A DNA stretch of 64,000 nt from Marinomonas balearica (lineage in GTDB: Bacteria; Pseudomonadota; Gammaproteobacteria; Pseudomonadales; Marinomonadaceae), in NCBI RefSeq assembly GCF_004362145.1, contig NZ_SNXC01000015.1:124001-188000 (forward strand). Direction: 5' to 3'. This document shows positions 17,166-25,926 of the stretch, one piece after another. The position numbers and the translations under genes were made by a program. The stretch's first letter is position 1, and the number at the start of each line of letters is the position of its first letter. The notes under the pieces were generated by a model. It was not told the origin of the DNA. It ran no database searches and saw only the letters and a program-made list of their open reading frames with translations.

Positions 17166-17945
17166 ATGACTCGTCAATTTAAAGGCACAGTATGGATTAC
17201 CGGAGCCAGTTCTGGGCTGGGATTTTCTCTGGCACAAACGTATCTCGTGAACGGTTGGAAGGTAATTGCATCCTCGCGCTCAAAAGGCGAGTTAAAGTTG
17301 TTGTTGGACTCAGAAAATAAGGATCGTAGCGCTCAAGATGGACTGGTATTTGTACCTTTTGATATGTCTGACAAACATGGTCACTCTGACGTTAGAGTAC
17401 AGCTGGAGAAAGAGTGCTCGTCGCTTGATCTGGCTATTTTAAATGCTGGAACATGCGAATACCTAGAGATCGAAAACCCTGACTGGTCAATGATGTCTAA
17501 AATTAATCATATCAACTATTTAGGGCTGGTGAACAGTGTTGAAATCTGTTTGCCGCTGTTAAAAAAAGGAAACAAGTCTTTGCTTGTTGGCGTCAGTTCA
17601 CAGGCGGTTAATGCGCCTTTTCCAAAGGCCGAAGCATACGGTGCGAGCAAAGCGGCAATTCGGTACTTCTTATCTTCACTGAGAATGGATCTTAAGCAAT
17701 TCAATATTGATGTTAGTTGCGTTTTACCGGGCTTTGTTGATACGCCACTCACAAAGAAGAACGAATTCTCTATGCCCTTTTTAATGTCTTCTGAAGCGGC
17801 AGCCAGCCGTATTTTTAATGCGTTGAAAAATCGACCGTTTGAATACGCTTTCCCCAAGCGTTTGAGCGTTATTTTATATTTAGCCAGAGCATTTCCTAAA
17901 ACTTGGCTAAGATTAAATACAAATGGCTCACACAGCACCAAGTAG
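17166..17945 (+). CDS. Short-chain dehydrogenase/reductase
   Basis: The 259-aa protein shows the SDR cofactor motif GASSGLGFSLAQT at residues 14-26, an NAG segment (LAILNAGTCEY), the catalytic serine in GVSSQAVN and YGASKAA with the catalytic Tyr and Lys. SRSKG after the second strand suggests NADPH preference. Substrate is unknown; as a member of an operon of lipid-modifying genes it may act on a fatty-acyl or oxidised lipid carbonyl. A GGAG precedes the ATG. Clear SDR assignment, unknown specific reaction. Confidence 0.85.
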   Translation: MTRQFKGTVWITGASSGLGFSLAQTYLVNGWKVIASSRSKGELKLLLDSENKDRSAQDGLVFVPFDMSDKHGHSDVRVQLEKECSSLDLAILNAGTCEYLEIENPDWSMMSKINHINYLGLVNSVEICLPLLKKGNKSLLVGVSSQAVNAPFPKAEAYGASKAAIRYFLSSLRMDLKQFNIDVSCVLPGFVDTPLTKKNEFSMPFLMSSEAAASRIFNALKNRPFEYAFPKRLSVILYLARAFPKTWLRLNTNGSHSTK

Positions 17946-17986
17946 ACGCAGTTTTAGAATTAAATCTTTGATCTAGGAGCAAGTTT

Positions 17987-19243
17987 TTGAAGATCGCAGT
18001 CGTTGGTAGTGGTATTTCAGGGCTTACCGCAGCGTATTTATTGAATCGTCATCATGATGTACATGTGTTTGAGAACGACCGTCGGATTGGTGGCCATACG
18101 GCAACTAAAAGTGTGTCAGTAAACGGGAACACCCAGCAAATAGATACGGGTTTTATTGTTTTTAATGATTGGACCTATCCTAATTTTATCCGTTTGATGA
18201 ATGAACTGGGTGTGCAATCGAAACCGACTGATATGAGCTTCAGTGTGAGTTGTGAGCAAACGGGGCTTGAATACGGCGGCAGCAATCTGGATACCTTGTT
18301 TGCACAAAGACGGAACCTGCTTAATGTTCCTTATCTAATGATGTTGAAGGATATATTAGCGTTTAACAATGATGCAGTCGCCGATTTAGAGTCCGGAAAG
18401 CTAAAAGAAGGGATTACACTGCGCGAATACCTTAAAGAGAAAGGGTATGGTCAGAAGCTGGCGAGCCATTATCTCATGCCTATGGGAGCGGCGATTTGGT
18501 CGTCGACACTGGAAGAAATGATGTCATTTCCTCTCTTGTTTTTTGTCCGCTTCTTTAAAAATCACGGCTTGCTCAGCGTTAAAGATCGACCTCAATGGCA
18601 TGTTATAGAAGGCGGCTCAGCCGCGTACTTAGCTCCGCTTACGTCGACTTTTAAAGAAAAAATCCGGCTCGAAACCACAATTAGCCGAGTTGAACGAGAC
18701 GACACTGGCGCAACGCTGTTTTTTGAAACTGAAGGAAGTGAACGTTTTGATCAAGTTGTATTTGCTTGTCACAGTGATCAGGCATTAAGGCTGTTGGCAG
18801 ACGCTTCAGAGCAAGAAGAGAACATATTGGGTGCGATTCCGTATCGTGAAAACGAGGTGGTTTTGCACACGGACATTCGTTTGCTGCCTAAACGCAAGAA
18901 GGCATGGTCAAGTTGGAATTATTTGCTAGGGAATGACCCAAAGCGCCCGCCGACACTGAGCTACAACATGAATATATTGCAGCATCTTGATATGCCGGAT
19001 ACGACCTGTGTGGTGACGTTGAATCGAGGAGATTTGATTGATTCAAATAAAGTGCTTGGGCGTTATCGATATGCCCATCCGGTTTTTACACTAGCTGGAA
19101 TCGAAGCGCAATCGCGATGGTCAGACATAAATGGCGTGAACAATACGTGGTTTTGCGGCGCATACTGGCGTAATGGATTCCACGAAGATGGGTGTTGGAG
19201 CGGTGTACGAGTGGCCGAGGGGTTGGGGGTTAAATGGGAGTAA
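17987..19243 (+). CDS. FAD-dependent amine-oxidase-fold protein (lipid operon)
   Basis: The 418-aa protein starts at TTG 17987 with AGGAG seven bases before. The dinucleotide-binding motif [15 protein letters not shown] lies at residues 4-18, followed by GGHT. The C-terminus has the FAD-contact segment [14 protein letters not shown]. The family is the NAD(P)-binding protein commonly found beside DUF1365 and cyclopropane synthase genes. It may desaturate or oxidise phospholipid acyl chains; homologous regulons in Rhodobacter have been linked to methylated furan fatty acids, so such a role is possible but inferred. It overlaps the next gene by 10 nt. Confidence 0.85.
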   Translation: MKIAVVGSGISGLTAAYLLNRHHDVHVFENDRRIGGHTATKSVSVNGNTQQIDTGFIVFNDWTYPNFIRLMNELGVQSKPTDMSFSVSCEQTGLEYGGSNLDTLFAQRRNLLNVPYLMMLKDILAFNNDAVADLESGKLKEGITLREYLKEKGYGQKLASHYLMPMGAAIWSSTLEEMMSFPLLFFVRFFKNHGLLSVKDRPQWHVIEGGSAAYLAPLTSTFKEKIRLETTISRVERDDTGATLFFETEGSERFDQVVFACHSDQALRLLADASEQEENILGAIPYRENEVVLHTDIRLLPKRKKAWSSWNYLLGNDPKRPPTLSYNMNILQHLDMPDTTCVVTLNRGDLIDSNKVLGRYRYAHPVFTLAGIEAQSRWSDINGVNNTWFCGAYWRNGFHEDGCWSGVRVAEGLGVKWE

Positions 19244-20064
19244 CTTCTGAGCCTCAGTTAGCGCTTACCGATTTAAACAGCGGTATTTACGTCGGACATG
19301 TTCGTCACCGTCGATATACGCCTAAAGGTCACAGTTTTAGTTATCAGGTTTTTATGATGTTGATTGACCTCGATGAAACGGAATCCGTTTTTTCACAAAG
19401 TCGGTGGTGGTCAACAACCAAGCGTGCCGTGGCACAATTTAAGCGTGAGGACTATTTTGGCGATAAAGAGGTTCCGTTAAAACAAGCCGTCTTGAGAGAG
19501 GTTTATGAACACACTGGTTTAACCCTTTCTCGTGTAACACTGCTGACCAACTGCCGCTATTTCGGGTATCTCATTAATCCCATTTCAATTTATTACTGCT
19601 ATGACCAACATGATCAGTTGCGAGCTATGTTGCTGGAGGTGACTAATACACCTTGGGCTGAGCGTGTTGCATATGTCCTCAATTGTGAACCAACAAAGCG
19701 TACTCAACGTATTACGTTTCAAAAAGACATGCATGTTTCGCCTTTTCACCCAATGAATCATTTTTATGATTGGCGCAGCACCTCACCAGAAAGCAAGGTC
19801 GCAGTTCATATGCAGAACCGAGTAGTAGGATCTAATAAGCGTGTCTTTGATGCGACGCTATCGCTTAAGAGAGAAGAGATTACATCAACGAGCCTGAGAA
19901 GCATTTTATGGCGCTTTCCATGGATGACCGCCAAAGTGGCTTTTGGCATTTATTGGCAGGCGTTAATCCTATTTCTGAAACGAGTGCCCATTCAACCGCA
20001 CCCTAAGCACGTCGTGATTCAAAAAAATCAGGAAGATAAAGTGCCCGATTTAAATGAGAGGTAG
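19234..20064 (+). CDS. DUF1365 family protein
   Basis: The 276-aa protein shows the DUF1365 pattern: an N-terminal [23 protein letters not shown], then [25 protein letters not shown], and [16 protein letters not shown]. The function of the family is unknown; it is found almost always with the FAD protein upstream and the cyclopropane synthase downstream, arguing for a joint role in acyl-chain modification. The start overlaps the preceding gene, implying translational coupling. No signal peptide is seen; a hydrophobic stretch near residues 225-245 could associate with the membrane. Confidence 0.88.
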   Translation: MGVTSEPQLALTDLNSGIYVGHVRHRRYTPKGHSFSYQVFMMLIDLDETESVFSQSRWWSTTKRAVAQFKREDYFGDKEVPLKQAVLREVYEHTGLTLSRVTLLTNCRYFGYLINPISIYYCYDQHDQLRAMLLEVTNTPWAERVAYVLNCEPTKRTQRITFQKDMHVSPFHPMNHFYDWRSTSPESKVAVHMQNRVVGSNKRVFDATLSLKREEITSTSLRSILWRFPWMTAKVAFGIYWQALILFLKRVPIQPHPKHVVIQKNQEDKVPDLNER

Positions 20065-20067
20065 TAT

Positions 20068-21324
20068 ATGAATACAGTTGAAACCACGAACACCAAAACC
20101 ATCAAAGCTAAATCAAGTTGGTTCGATACGTTCGCTTTACGTGCTGTCAAAGCCTTGATGAACCGATTAACTGTTGGTCATCTTGTTGTTGAGGACAATG
20201 GTGAGATTAAAGAATACGGACAAAAAGCCACAGACACAGATTATCACGCTCACATTACGGTGTTGGACCCGCAGGCATATAGAGAAGTTTTCTTAAACGC
20301 CAGTATCGGCGGAGCGGAAGGCTACATGAAAGGCTATTGGACAACACCGGACCTGCTTGCGGTGATCCGTTTAATGGTAGCCAACTTAGCAACAATCAAT
20401 CAACTCGACAGTGAACGCCCACTTTGGTCGCGCATCGGCGCAAAACTAGTCCACAAACTGAATGCAAATACCAAAGCTGGCTCCAAAAAGAACATCTCTG
20501 CGCATTATGATTTAGGCAACGATTTCTTCTCACAGTTTCTCGACCCAACCATGATGTATTCTGCGGCGGTGTTTCCTGACAAAAACGCAAATTTACATGA
20601 TGCCTCTGTCCACAAACTCGATCGTATTTGTCAAAAATTGGAATTAACACCACAAGATCACCTGCTTGAAATTGGCACAGGGTGGGGTGGGATGGCGATC
20701 CATGCGGCGCAGCACTATGGTTGCAAAGTGACGACAACGACGATCTCAAAAGAGCAGTTCGAATACGCCAGAGAAAAAGTAGAGTCTCTTGGTTTGAGTG
20801 ATCGCATTACTTTGTTACTTGAGGATTATCGAGATCTCACAGGACAGTATGACAAATTGGTTTCGATTGAAATGATCGAGGCCGTCGGGCATGAATATTA
20901 CGACAGTTATTTCGAAAAATGCAGTAGCCTCATTAAAGACGCTGGTCTTATGGTGATTCAGGCAATTACGATTGCGGATCAACGATATGAATTTGCCCGC
21001 AACTCGGTGGATTTTATTCAGCGTTATATCTTTCCGGGTGGGTGTTTACCCTCCAACAAAGTCATCGCCGAAAAAATAGCTCTGAAAACAAATATGCAGA
21101 TTGTCGCGATTGAGGACATCACAGAGCACTACGCGATTACCTTGGCGAAGTGGCGTGAGGCGTTTCATGAAAAGCGGCATCAAATTATTCAAATGGGGTT
21201 TGACGACGTATTCATTCGCATGTGGGATTACTACCTCGTTTACTGCGAGGGCGGCTTCCGAGAGCGCGCAATCAGTACAGGGCAGTTTGTTTTTGCCAAA
21301 CCCGATTATCGGTTCAAATTATAA
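20068..21324 (+). CDS. cfa: Cyclopropane-fatty-acyl-phospholipid synthase family methyltransferase
   Basis: The 418-aa protein has the SAM-binding motif LLEIGTGWGGMAIHAA near residue 200 preceded by ISAHYDLGNDFFSQFLD, typical of CFA synthases. VSIEMIEAVGHEYYDSYF and FIQRYIFPGGCLPS carry further conserved active-site residues. It transfers a methylene/methyl from S-adenosylmethionine to unsaturated acyl chains of membrane phospholipids. In this operon it could be a cyclopropane synthase or a related acyl methyltransferase; the sequence does not decide. AGAGGT overlapping the preceding stop serves as its ribosome-binding site. Confidence 0.9.
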   Translation: MNTVETTNTKTIKAKSSWFDTFALRAVKALMNRLTVGHLVVEDNGEIKEYGQKATDTDYHAHITVLDPQAYREVFLNASIGGAEGYMKGYWTTPDLLAVIRLMVANLATINQLDSERPLWSRIGAKLVHKLNANTKAGSKKNISAHYDLGNDFFSQFLDPTMMYSAAVFPDKNANLHDASVHKLDRICQKLELTPQDHLLEIGTGWGGMAIHAAQHYGCKVTTTTISKEQFEYAREKVESLGLSDRITLLLEDYRDLTGQYDKLVSIEMIEAVGHEYYDSYFEKCSSLIKDAGLMVIQAITIADQRYEFARNSVDFIQRYIFPGGCLPSNKVIAEKIALKTNMQIVAIEDITEHYAITLAKWREAFHEKRHQIIQMGFDDVFIRMWDYYLVYCEGGFRERAISTGQFVFAKPDYRFKL

Positions 21325-21433
21325 CGATATCTGCCGAAGCGGCCGTTAAAGTGAGCGTTTACTCTCTAGTGTAACCCTCTTGTTTAAAACGCTCATTTAA
21401 ACCGCCATGTCGCAGTGTAAAGGTGAAAGTCGC

Positions 21434-21967
21434 ATGAAGAACATTGCGAATGCGGTTGGTTTTCAGCTTCTCTGGTTTGCTTGTGTGCTTCTGGGGGATT
21501 GGGCTGCCTTGCTCTGTACTTTTCTGTACCTGTTTTTTCACCGTCGGTATCTTCAAACCAGCAACGCCGAATTTGTTCTCATGATTGTATTCTTAGTGAT
21601 AGGTTGTCTGTGGGATGGCTTGTTGATTCATTTAGGGGTTTTGGTGTTTCCGAACGATTCGTTGCTGTTTGGCGTGCTTCCTCCTTTGTGGCTACTGTGT
21701 CTGTGGGTTAGTGTCGCGACCATGTTGAGCCACTGTCTCCGTTTTGTTGCTGGGCGGTATCTTCTTGCTACCTTTTTGGGTTTCGTTAGCCCTGTTCTAA
21801 GCTATATCGGTGGGGCAGCATTGTCTGATGTCGAGATAGGTGCGCCGTTTGAATTGTCGGTTCTGATGATCGCTATAGGATGGGCTGTGATTCTTCCGTT
21901 GGGATTTTTGTTGAGTCAAAAGCTTCACTTGATCCCCGTTTCTGTTCATAAAGGTATAAAACAATGA
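21434..21967 (+). CDS. DUF2878 integral membrane protein
   Basis: I start at ATG 21434 (177 aa) after AAAGGTGAAA, not the upstream ATG at 21407, because the family begins near the first membrane helix. About six hydrophobic segments are visible; FQLLWFACVLLGDWAALLC and GCLWDGLLIHLGVLVFP are recognisable DUF2878 features. Function is unknown. It lies 109 bp after the cfa gene and its stop overlaps the next start as ATGA, so it belongs to the same operon. Confidence 0.82.
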   Translation: MKNIANAVGFQLLWFACVLLGDWAALLCTFLYLFFHRRYLQTSNAEFVLMIVFLVIGCLWDGLLIHLGVLVFPNDSLLFGVLPPLWLLCLWVSVATMLSHCLRFVAGRYLLATFLGFVSPVLSYIGGAALSDVEIGAPFELSVLMIAIGWAVILPLGFLLSQKLHLIPVSVHKGIKQ

Positions 21968-22701
21968 AACACGTTTTGCCGAATGTATCGACTTTATTGC
22001 CTAACGCTCTCCTCATGTTGGTTGGGGTGTGTTGTTTGGTGTCGAGTATGGTATCGATGAAGGTTCACGCTCTGGAAGCACAAGGGCTGGCTTTTGATCC
22101 CAAAACGAAAGCATTGCTGTATACCGAACGTCACTTTTTTTCTTCGCCTATGATTCATGAAGTTCGGTACTTTGAACCGGACGGAAGCTTGTTTACGCTT
22201 AAGCGACTGGATTATTCCCAGTCTTTAATCGCGCCAGATTTAGAGCAATTGAATCAACGACAGGGCGAAAAAATCAGCGTAAAGCTTAAGGATAAAATAG
22301 TCTTAAGTTATAAGGCGAATTCCAAAGAAAAGCCTAAAGAAACCGTTTTTAATCCATCTAACCAGTTGGTGATCGATGCCGGATTTGATCGCTATATTCG
22401 TCAAAATTGGGCGGATCTTACTGCTCATTCTGCGCGCAGTGTCATGTATCTTGTGCCCAGTCGTCACACCACAGTCGAATTCAAGATACAACGAAAAACG
22501 TGCCTCGCAGCGCAGGAGCCTTCATTTGTGTGCTTTGTTGTTAAGCCGAATGCATGGTGGTTGTCCTTACTCATCGATCCACTGCTGCTGACGTATGATG
22601 CGACTAACAAACAGCTGATGCGCTTTGTTGGTCGCGGGAACATTGCCGATAAGAAAGGCAAATATCAAACAGTCGACATTCGGTACACATACTTTGAATG
22701 A
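21964..22701 (+). CDS. Exported protein of unknown function in the ECF11 operon
   Basis: The 245-aa protein has a long N-terminal hydrophobic segment (about residues 12-33) ending near VHALEA, consistent with a signal peptide or anchor. The rest is beta-rich, with two cysteines in a TCLAAQEPSFVC stretch that could form a periplasmic disulfide. It starts within an ATGA overlap with the DUF2878 gene. I do not recognise the family with confidence; its place between DUF2878 and DUF3833 genes suggests an envelope role in the same stress response. Confidence 0.75.
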   Translation: MKHVLPNVSTLLPNALLMLVGVCCLVSSMVSMKVHALEAQGLAFDPKTKALLYTERHFFSSPMIHEVRYFEPDGSLFTLKRLDYSQSLIAPDLEQLNQRQGEKISVKLKDKIVLSYKANSKEKPKETVFNPSNQLVIDAGFDRYIRQNWADLTAHSARSVMYLVPSRHTTVEFKIQRKTCLAAQEPSFVCFVVKPNAWWLSLLIDPLLLTYDATNKQLMRFVGRGNIADKKGKYQTVDIRYTYFE

Positions 22702-22726
22702 TGAGAACTTGCCATAGGAGTGTTTT

Positions 22727-23248
22727 ATGAAAACCCTGTTTATTGCGTTAAGTTTATGGTTCTTAAGTGCTTGTAGTGCTCCTAATATTGAGCTGTATAA
22801 AGACAATAAGCCTGAACTGGTTCTCAATGAATTTTTCAGTGGCGAGCTGAGTGCTCATGGCGTACTAAAAAATCGAAGTGGTGAGGTAATTCGCTACTTC
22901 AATGCGCAATTGTTGGGGTCTTGGAAAGGCGGGGTTGGTACGTTACAAGAAACATTTTTATTTGATGATGGTGAAACACAAGAGCGTACTTGGATACTAG
23001 CACCAAATGATCAAGGTACTTACACAGCTACTGCAAACGATGTAAATGGCAGCACAGAAGCCAAGCTCGTCGGTAATGCGTTATTTATGAAATACGAGTT
23101 ACAGGTGCCTTACGACGGAGACATCATTAATGTCACTGTCGATGATAAAATGTACCTTGTCGATGATAATGTCGTGATAAATGAGTCTGTAATGTCAAAA
23201 TTTGGGGTCGATGTTGGTTTCATCATATTGACCATTATTAAGCACTGA
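22727..23248 (+). CDS. DUF3833 lipoprotein
   Basis: The 173-aa protein begins with a lipoprotein signal whose lipobox is LSAC, cysteine 16. The mature domain has FFSGELSAHGVLKNRSGEVIR and TWILAPNDQGTYTATANDV, the DUF3833 lipocalin-like pattern. Residues after Cys are Ser-Ala, without an inner-membrane retention Asp, so outer-membrane targeting is expected. AGGAG stands upstream of the ATG, 25 bp after the preceding gene. It is the last gene of the ECF11-linked operon; a hydrophobic-ligand binding role is plausible but not shown. Confidence 0.85.
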   Translation: MKTLFIALSLWFLSACSAPNIELYKDNKPELVLNEFFSGELSAHGVLKNRSGEVIRYFNAQLLGSWKGGVGTLQETFLFDDGETQERTWILAPNDQGTYTATANDVNGSTEAKLVGNALFMKYELQVPYDGDIINVTVDDKMYLVDDNVVINESVMSKFGVDVGFIILTIIKH

Positions 23249-23343
23249 AAAGCCGCTACTCATTGATTGTATCTTTATACTTGCTAGCACTTTGAAAAGC
23301 GTAGATCATAGGGCTTTTAGACTCATTTGATGGATCATAATAA

Positions 23344-24942
23344 ATGGATTCAATGGCACGGAATGCTTTAGTTCCAAAAAGAATAAAGCGCGTATTGGTC
23401 GCCACCTCTTTGCTTTTCTTAGTGATCGTATACCCTTTCTATATTTATTATGATTTACAGCGCGACGTGCAGGACACGGGGCGTGAGGTAACATCGTTAC
23501 TTCAATCTAAAATTGATCGTATATTTAATGAAATGGAGCAGGTACTCGAGCTTCCGTCTTACAAATGCGATCAAAATACAATACAGGCATTGAGACGTGC
23601 TTCATTTTATTCGCCTCACCTGTCCGAGTTTGGGCTGTTTAACAGTGACTACCGAGTTGTTTGCACGGACTACGGAGTCAGTGACTTTCCGATATTTCGC
23701 TCAATACGAAATCACATTGAAAGCGCGGACAATCATCGTTTGTTGTCCATTGCTTTGTCTAAATCCATTAAAGAGCGAGCGTTGTTCGCTTTTTTATATG
23801 ACCCTGAACGAGGTATGGGAGCCAATGGCTTAGCACCGCCAAGTATTTTAGAAGACGGCGTAATAAGCACGCTAGGCGACAATTTTAACTATCGCATTGC
23901 TGTTGGGCTTGAAGTGCTAGGGCAACATAATGTGCTGCTAGGAAGCACGCTAATCAAACCGTATGAATCGGTCATCCGTTCTGTCAACATTGTTATAACC
24001 TTGGCGGTGAAAGATCGCGTTTATATAACGACTTTGCTCTCCCATTTCCCTCTTGCGTTGTTTGTCGTGGCGTTGTTTTCTTGGATGATATTGACCGGCT
24101 TTAAAGTTCAAGCGACGCGTACTGTTTCGTTTGATAACAGCGTTCGAAGAGCGATCGCGAATCGTGATATCGATGTTTATTTCCAGCCGATAGTCGACAC
24201 AAAAACACATCAAGTGTATGCGGGGGAGGCGTTACTGCGGTGGCAATCTGAGCGATTTGGAAAGGTCGAACCGACACGTATTGTATCGGTAGCAGCGAAA
24301 TACGGTCTAATGCTTGATTTGACCAGTATGATAATACGCCGAGTAGGCAGGACGTATCGAGACCATAAAGGCGTTTTAGACTCTATTCCTATTTTTGTTA
24401 ACTTAGACTTAGAGACTCTTAATGACGATCGTTTTATTGAGGGTCTAAGGGATGTTTGTGATCTCTATCCTGAGCTTGAAGGGCGAATGGGGATTGAAAC
24501 ACACGGACTGTATTTGCAGTCAAATGCGGAATGTAAATCGACCATTCAGGTTATTAATACCGTGCGTTTATTTGGTATTGCAATCTCGGTAGACGATTTC
24601 GGTTTTGGTTATTCTGATACACGCATTTTAAAATCGACTCCTATGGATGCGTTAAAGCTTGATCGCAGGTTTGTGTCTCGCATCACTCAGAACGAAAAAT
24701 CCAACAGTGACATCATCAAACAGGCATTATCTTTAACTCATGAACGGGAGCTGAAGTTGATTGCAGAAGGGGTGGAATCGCAAGAACAGTTGAATATTCT
24801 CAATGCGTTAGGAGTGCGTTACATCCAAGGTTATCACTATAATCGTGCATTGCCTGAGCGAGAGTTTGTTAAAGCGGTGATGAATAAATCCATGATGTTT
24901 CGAAGTGAAAAACCGCAAACGGTATCCGCTGAAAAAGCTTGA
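23344..24942 (+). CDS. CSS-motif EAL-domain c-di-GMP phosphodiesterase-like protein
   Basis: The 532-aa protein has a membrane helix at about 19-37, a periplasmic CSS-type sensor with two cysteines (SYKCDQ and VVCTDYG), a second helix at about 230-250 and a C-terminal EAL domain. EAL residues present are GEALLRW, VNLDLETL, VDDFGFGYSD, ALKLDR, AEGVES and IQGYHYN. The usual ExTE metal motif before DDFG is not recognisable (IETHGLY instead), so activity may be reduced or lost. By family the periplasmic disulfide state controls c-di-GMP breakdown. Upstream ribosome-binding site is weak; ATG 23353 is an alternative start. Confidence 0.85.
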   Translation: MDSMARNALVPKRIKRVLVATSLLFLVIVYPFYIYYDLQRDVQDTGREVTSLLQSKIDRIFNEMEQVLELPSYKCDQNTIQALRRASFYSPHLSEFGLFNSDYRVVCTDYGVSDFPIFRSIRNHIESADNHRLLSIALSKSIKERALFAFLYDPERGMGANGLAPPSILEDGVISTLGDNFNYRIAVGLEVLGQHNVLLGSTLIKPYESVIRSVNIVITLAVKDRVYITTLLSHFPLALFVVALFSWMILTGFKVQATRTVSFDNSVRRAIANRDIDVYFQPIVDTKTHQVYAGEALLRWQSERFGKVEPTRIVSVAAKYGLMLDLTSMIIRRVGRTYRDHKGVLDSIPIFVNLDLETLNDDRFIEGLRDVCDLYPELEGRMGIETHGLYLQSNAECKSTIQVINTVRLFGIAISVDDFGFGYSDTRILKSTPMDALKLDRRFVSRITQNEKSNSDIIKQALSLTHERELKLIAEGVESQEQLNILNALGVRYIQGYHYNRALPEREFVKAVMNKSMMFRSEKPQTVSAEKA

Positions 24943-25061
24943 TGGGTATGCGAATACCAAAAGACTGGGCCTTCTCACCTTTATATCTGAATAAATAAAA
25001 AATTGAAATTTGGCGAACTCTTGCCTATTCTCGCATCCGACATTTTATAAGAGTGACTACA

Positions 25062-25412
25062 ATGGCAAAGTTGGTATTTCGCCTCAAGAACGTACCTGAA
25101 GAAGAGGCGGATGACATACGTCAGTTGCTTAGCGACAATGACATTGCATTTTATGAAACCAGCGCAGGTCGATGGCAAGTGTCTTTGGCAGGTATTTGGG
25201 TTAAAGATAATGAGCAAGCGATAACAGCAAGACAGCTTATTGTCGAAGATCAGATCTTAAGAGCCAAAGCTGCCGTGCCTATTAGCAGGCGAGATTGGAT
25301 TGTCGGTGTGTTTCAACACGCGCGTCACAATCCAGTAGAAATGCTGTTTACCATCGCAGCAATTGTGCTTATTACTGGGTTATCACTTTACCCATTTTTC
25401 TTGTCGTTTTAG
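25062..25412 (+). CDS. DUF6164 family small membrane protein
   Basis: The 116-aa protein starts at ATG 25062 (AAGAG upstream; a GTG nine bases earlier is also in frame). Residues 1-50 resemble a DUF2007-like regulatory fold: KLVFRLKNVPEEEADDIRQ and FYETSAGRWQVS. A C-terminal hydrophobic helix spans about residues 93-113. Function is unknown. It is convergent with the CBS gene, 8 bp apart, with no obvious terminator between them. Confidence 0.75.
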   Translation: MAKLVFRLKNVPEEEADDIRQLLSDNDIAFYETSAGRWQVSLAGIWVKDNEQAITARQLIVEDQILRAKAAVPISRRDWIVGVFQHARHNPVEMLFTIAAIVLITGLSLYPFFLSF

Positions 25413-25420
25413 AAGGTCTG

Positions 25421-25837
25421 TTAGACAGGTACTGCCAATTCTATGTCTTCTAACAACGCCTGAGTTACGTGTCGTCGCGTGATAATGCCAATGATCTCTT
25501 CGCCTTCAACGACGGGGTATACCTTGGGTTTTGGCTCTGACATCATTTTTGCAATTTCCATTATGTGATCGTTTGGTTTCACGCTCAATGGATTAGTTTG
25601 CATTACGGTTTCGACTTTTCTTGGTTCTTCGCTGTAATATGCACTTTGCATCAGTGCGGGCAGAATATCTTGCTCTGACACAAAGCCAATTAAATGGCCG
25701 TTTGAATCCGCGACTGGCGCTCCAGGTAATTTACGTTTAGCCAATCCCTTTACACAGTCGGCAATGCTGGTTTCTGGATGAACAAAGAAAGTATCGCGGG
25801 ACATTACATCTCGTACTAACAACGATCCGGTTTTCAT
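25421..25837 (-). CDS. Two-CBS-domain protein
   Basis: The 138-aa protein consists of two CBS motifs: residues 8-60 (VRDVMSRDTFFVHPETSIADCVK, GFVSEQDIL) and 75-132 (VETVMQTNPLSVKPNDHIMEIAKMM, GIITRRHV). Such tandem CBS (Bateman) modules bind adenosine nucleotides and sense energy state. No catalytic or membrane domain is attached. The target protein is unknown. It is the only gene of its transcript here. Confidence 0.88.
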   Translation of the reverse strand: MKTGSLLVRDVMSRDTFFVHPETSIADCVKGLAKRKLPGAPVADSNGHLIGFVSEQDILPALMQSAYYSEEPRKVETVMQTNPLSVKPNDHIMEIAKMMSEPKPKVYPVVEGEEIIGIITRRHVTQALLEDIELAVPV

Positions 25838-25926
25838 ACCTCACCCTCCGTCACAGTGTTTACCGTTAGTGTAGGGTGATTAATGAGTATTTGCCTTCTA
25901 TCGAATGTATTTTTTCTTTAAAAGTA

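Noticed and set aside
21931-21958. TGATCC followed after 17 bases by GGTATA near the end of the DUF2878 gene, resembling the ECF11 promoter
   Set aside because: The spacing is 17, the -10 core differs, and transcription would begin inside or after the next start codon; the gene is already served by the upstream promoter.
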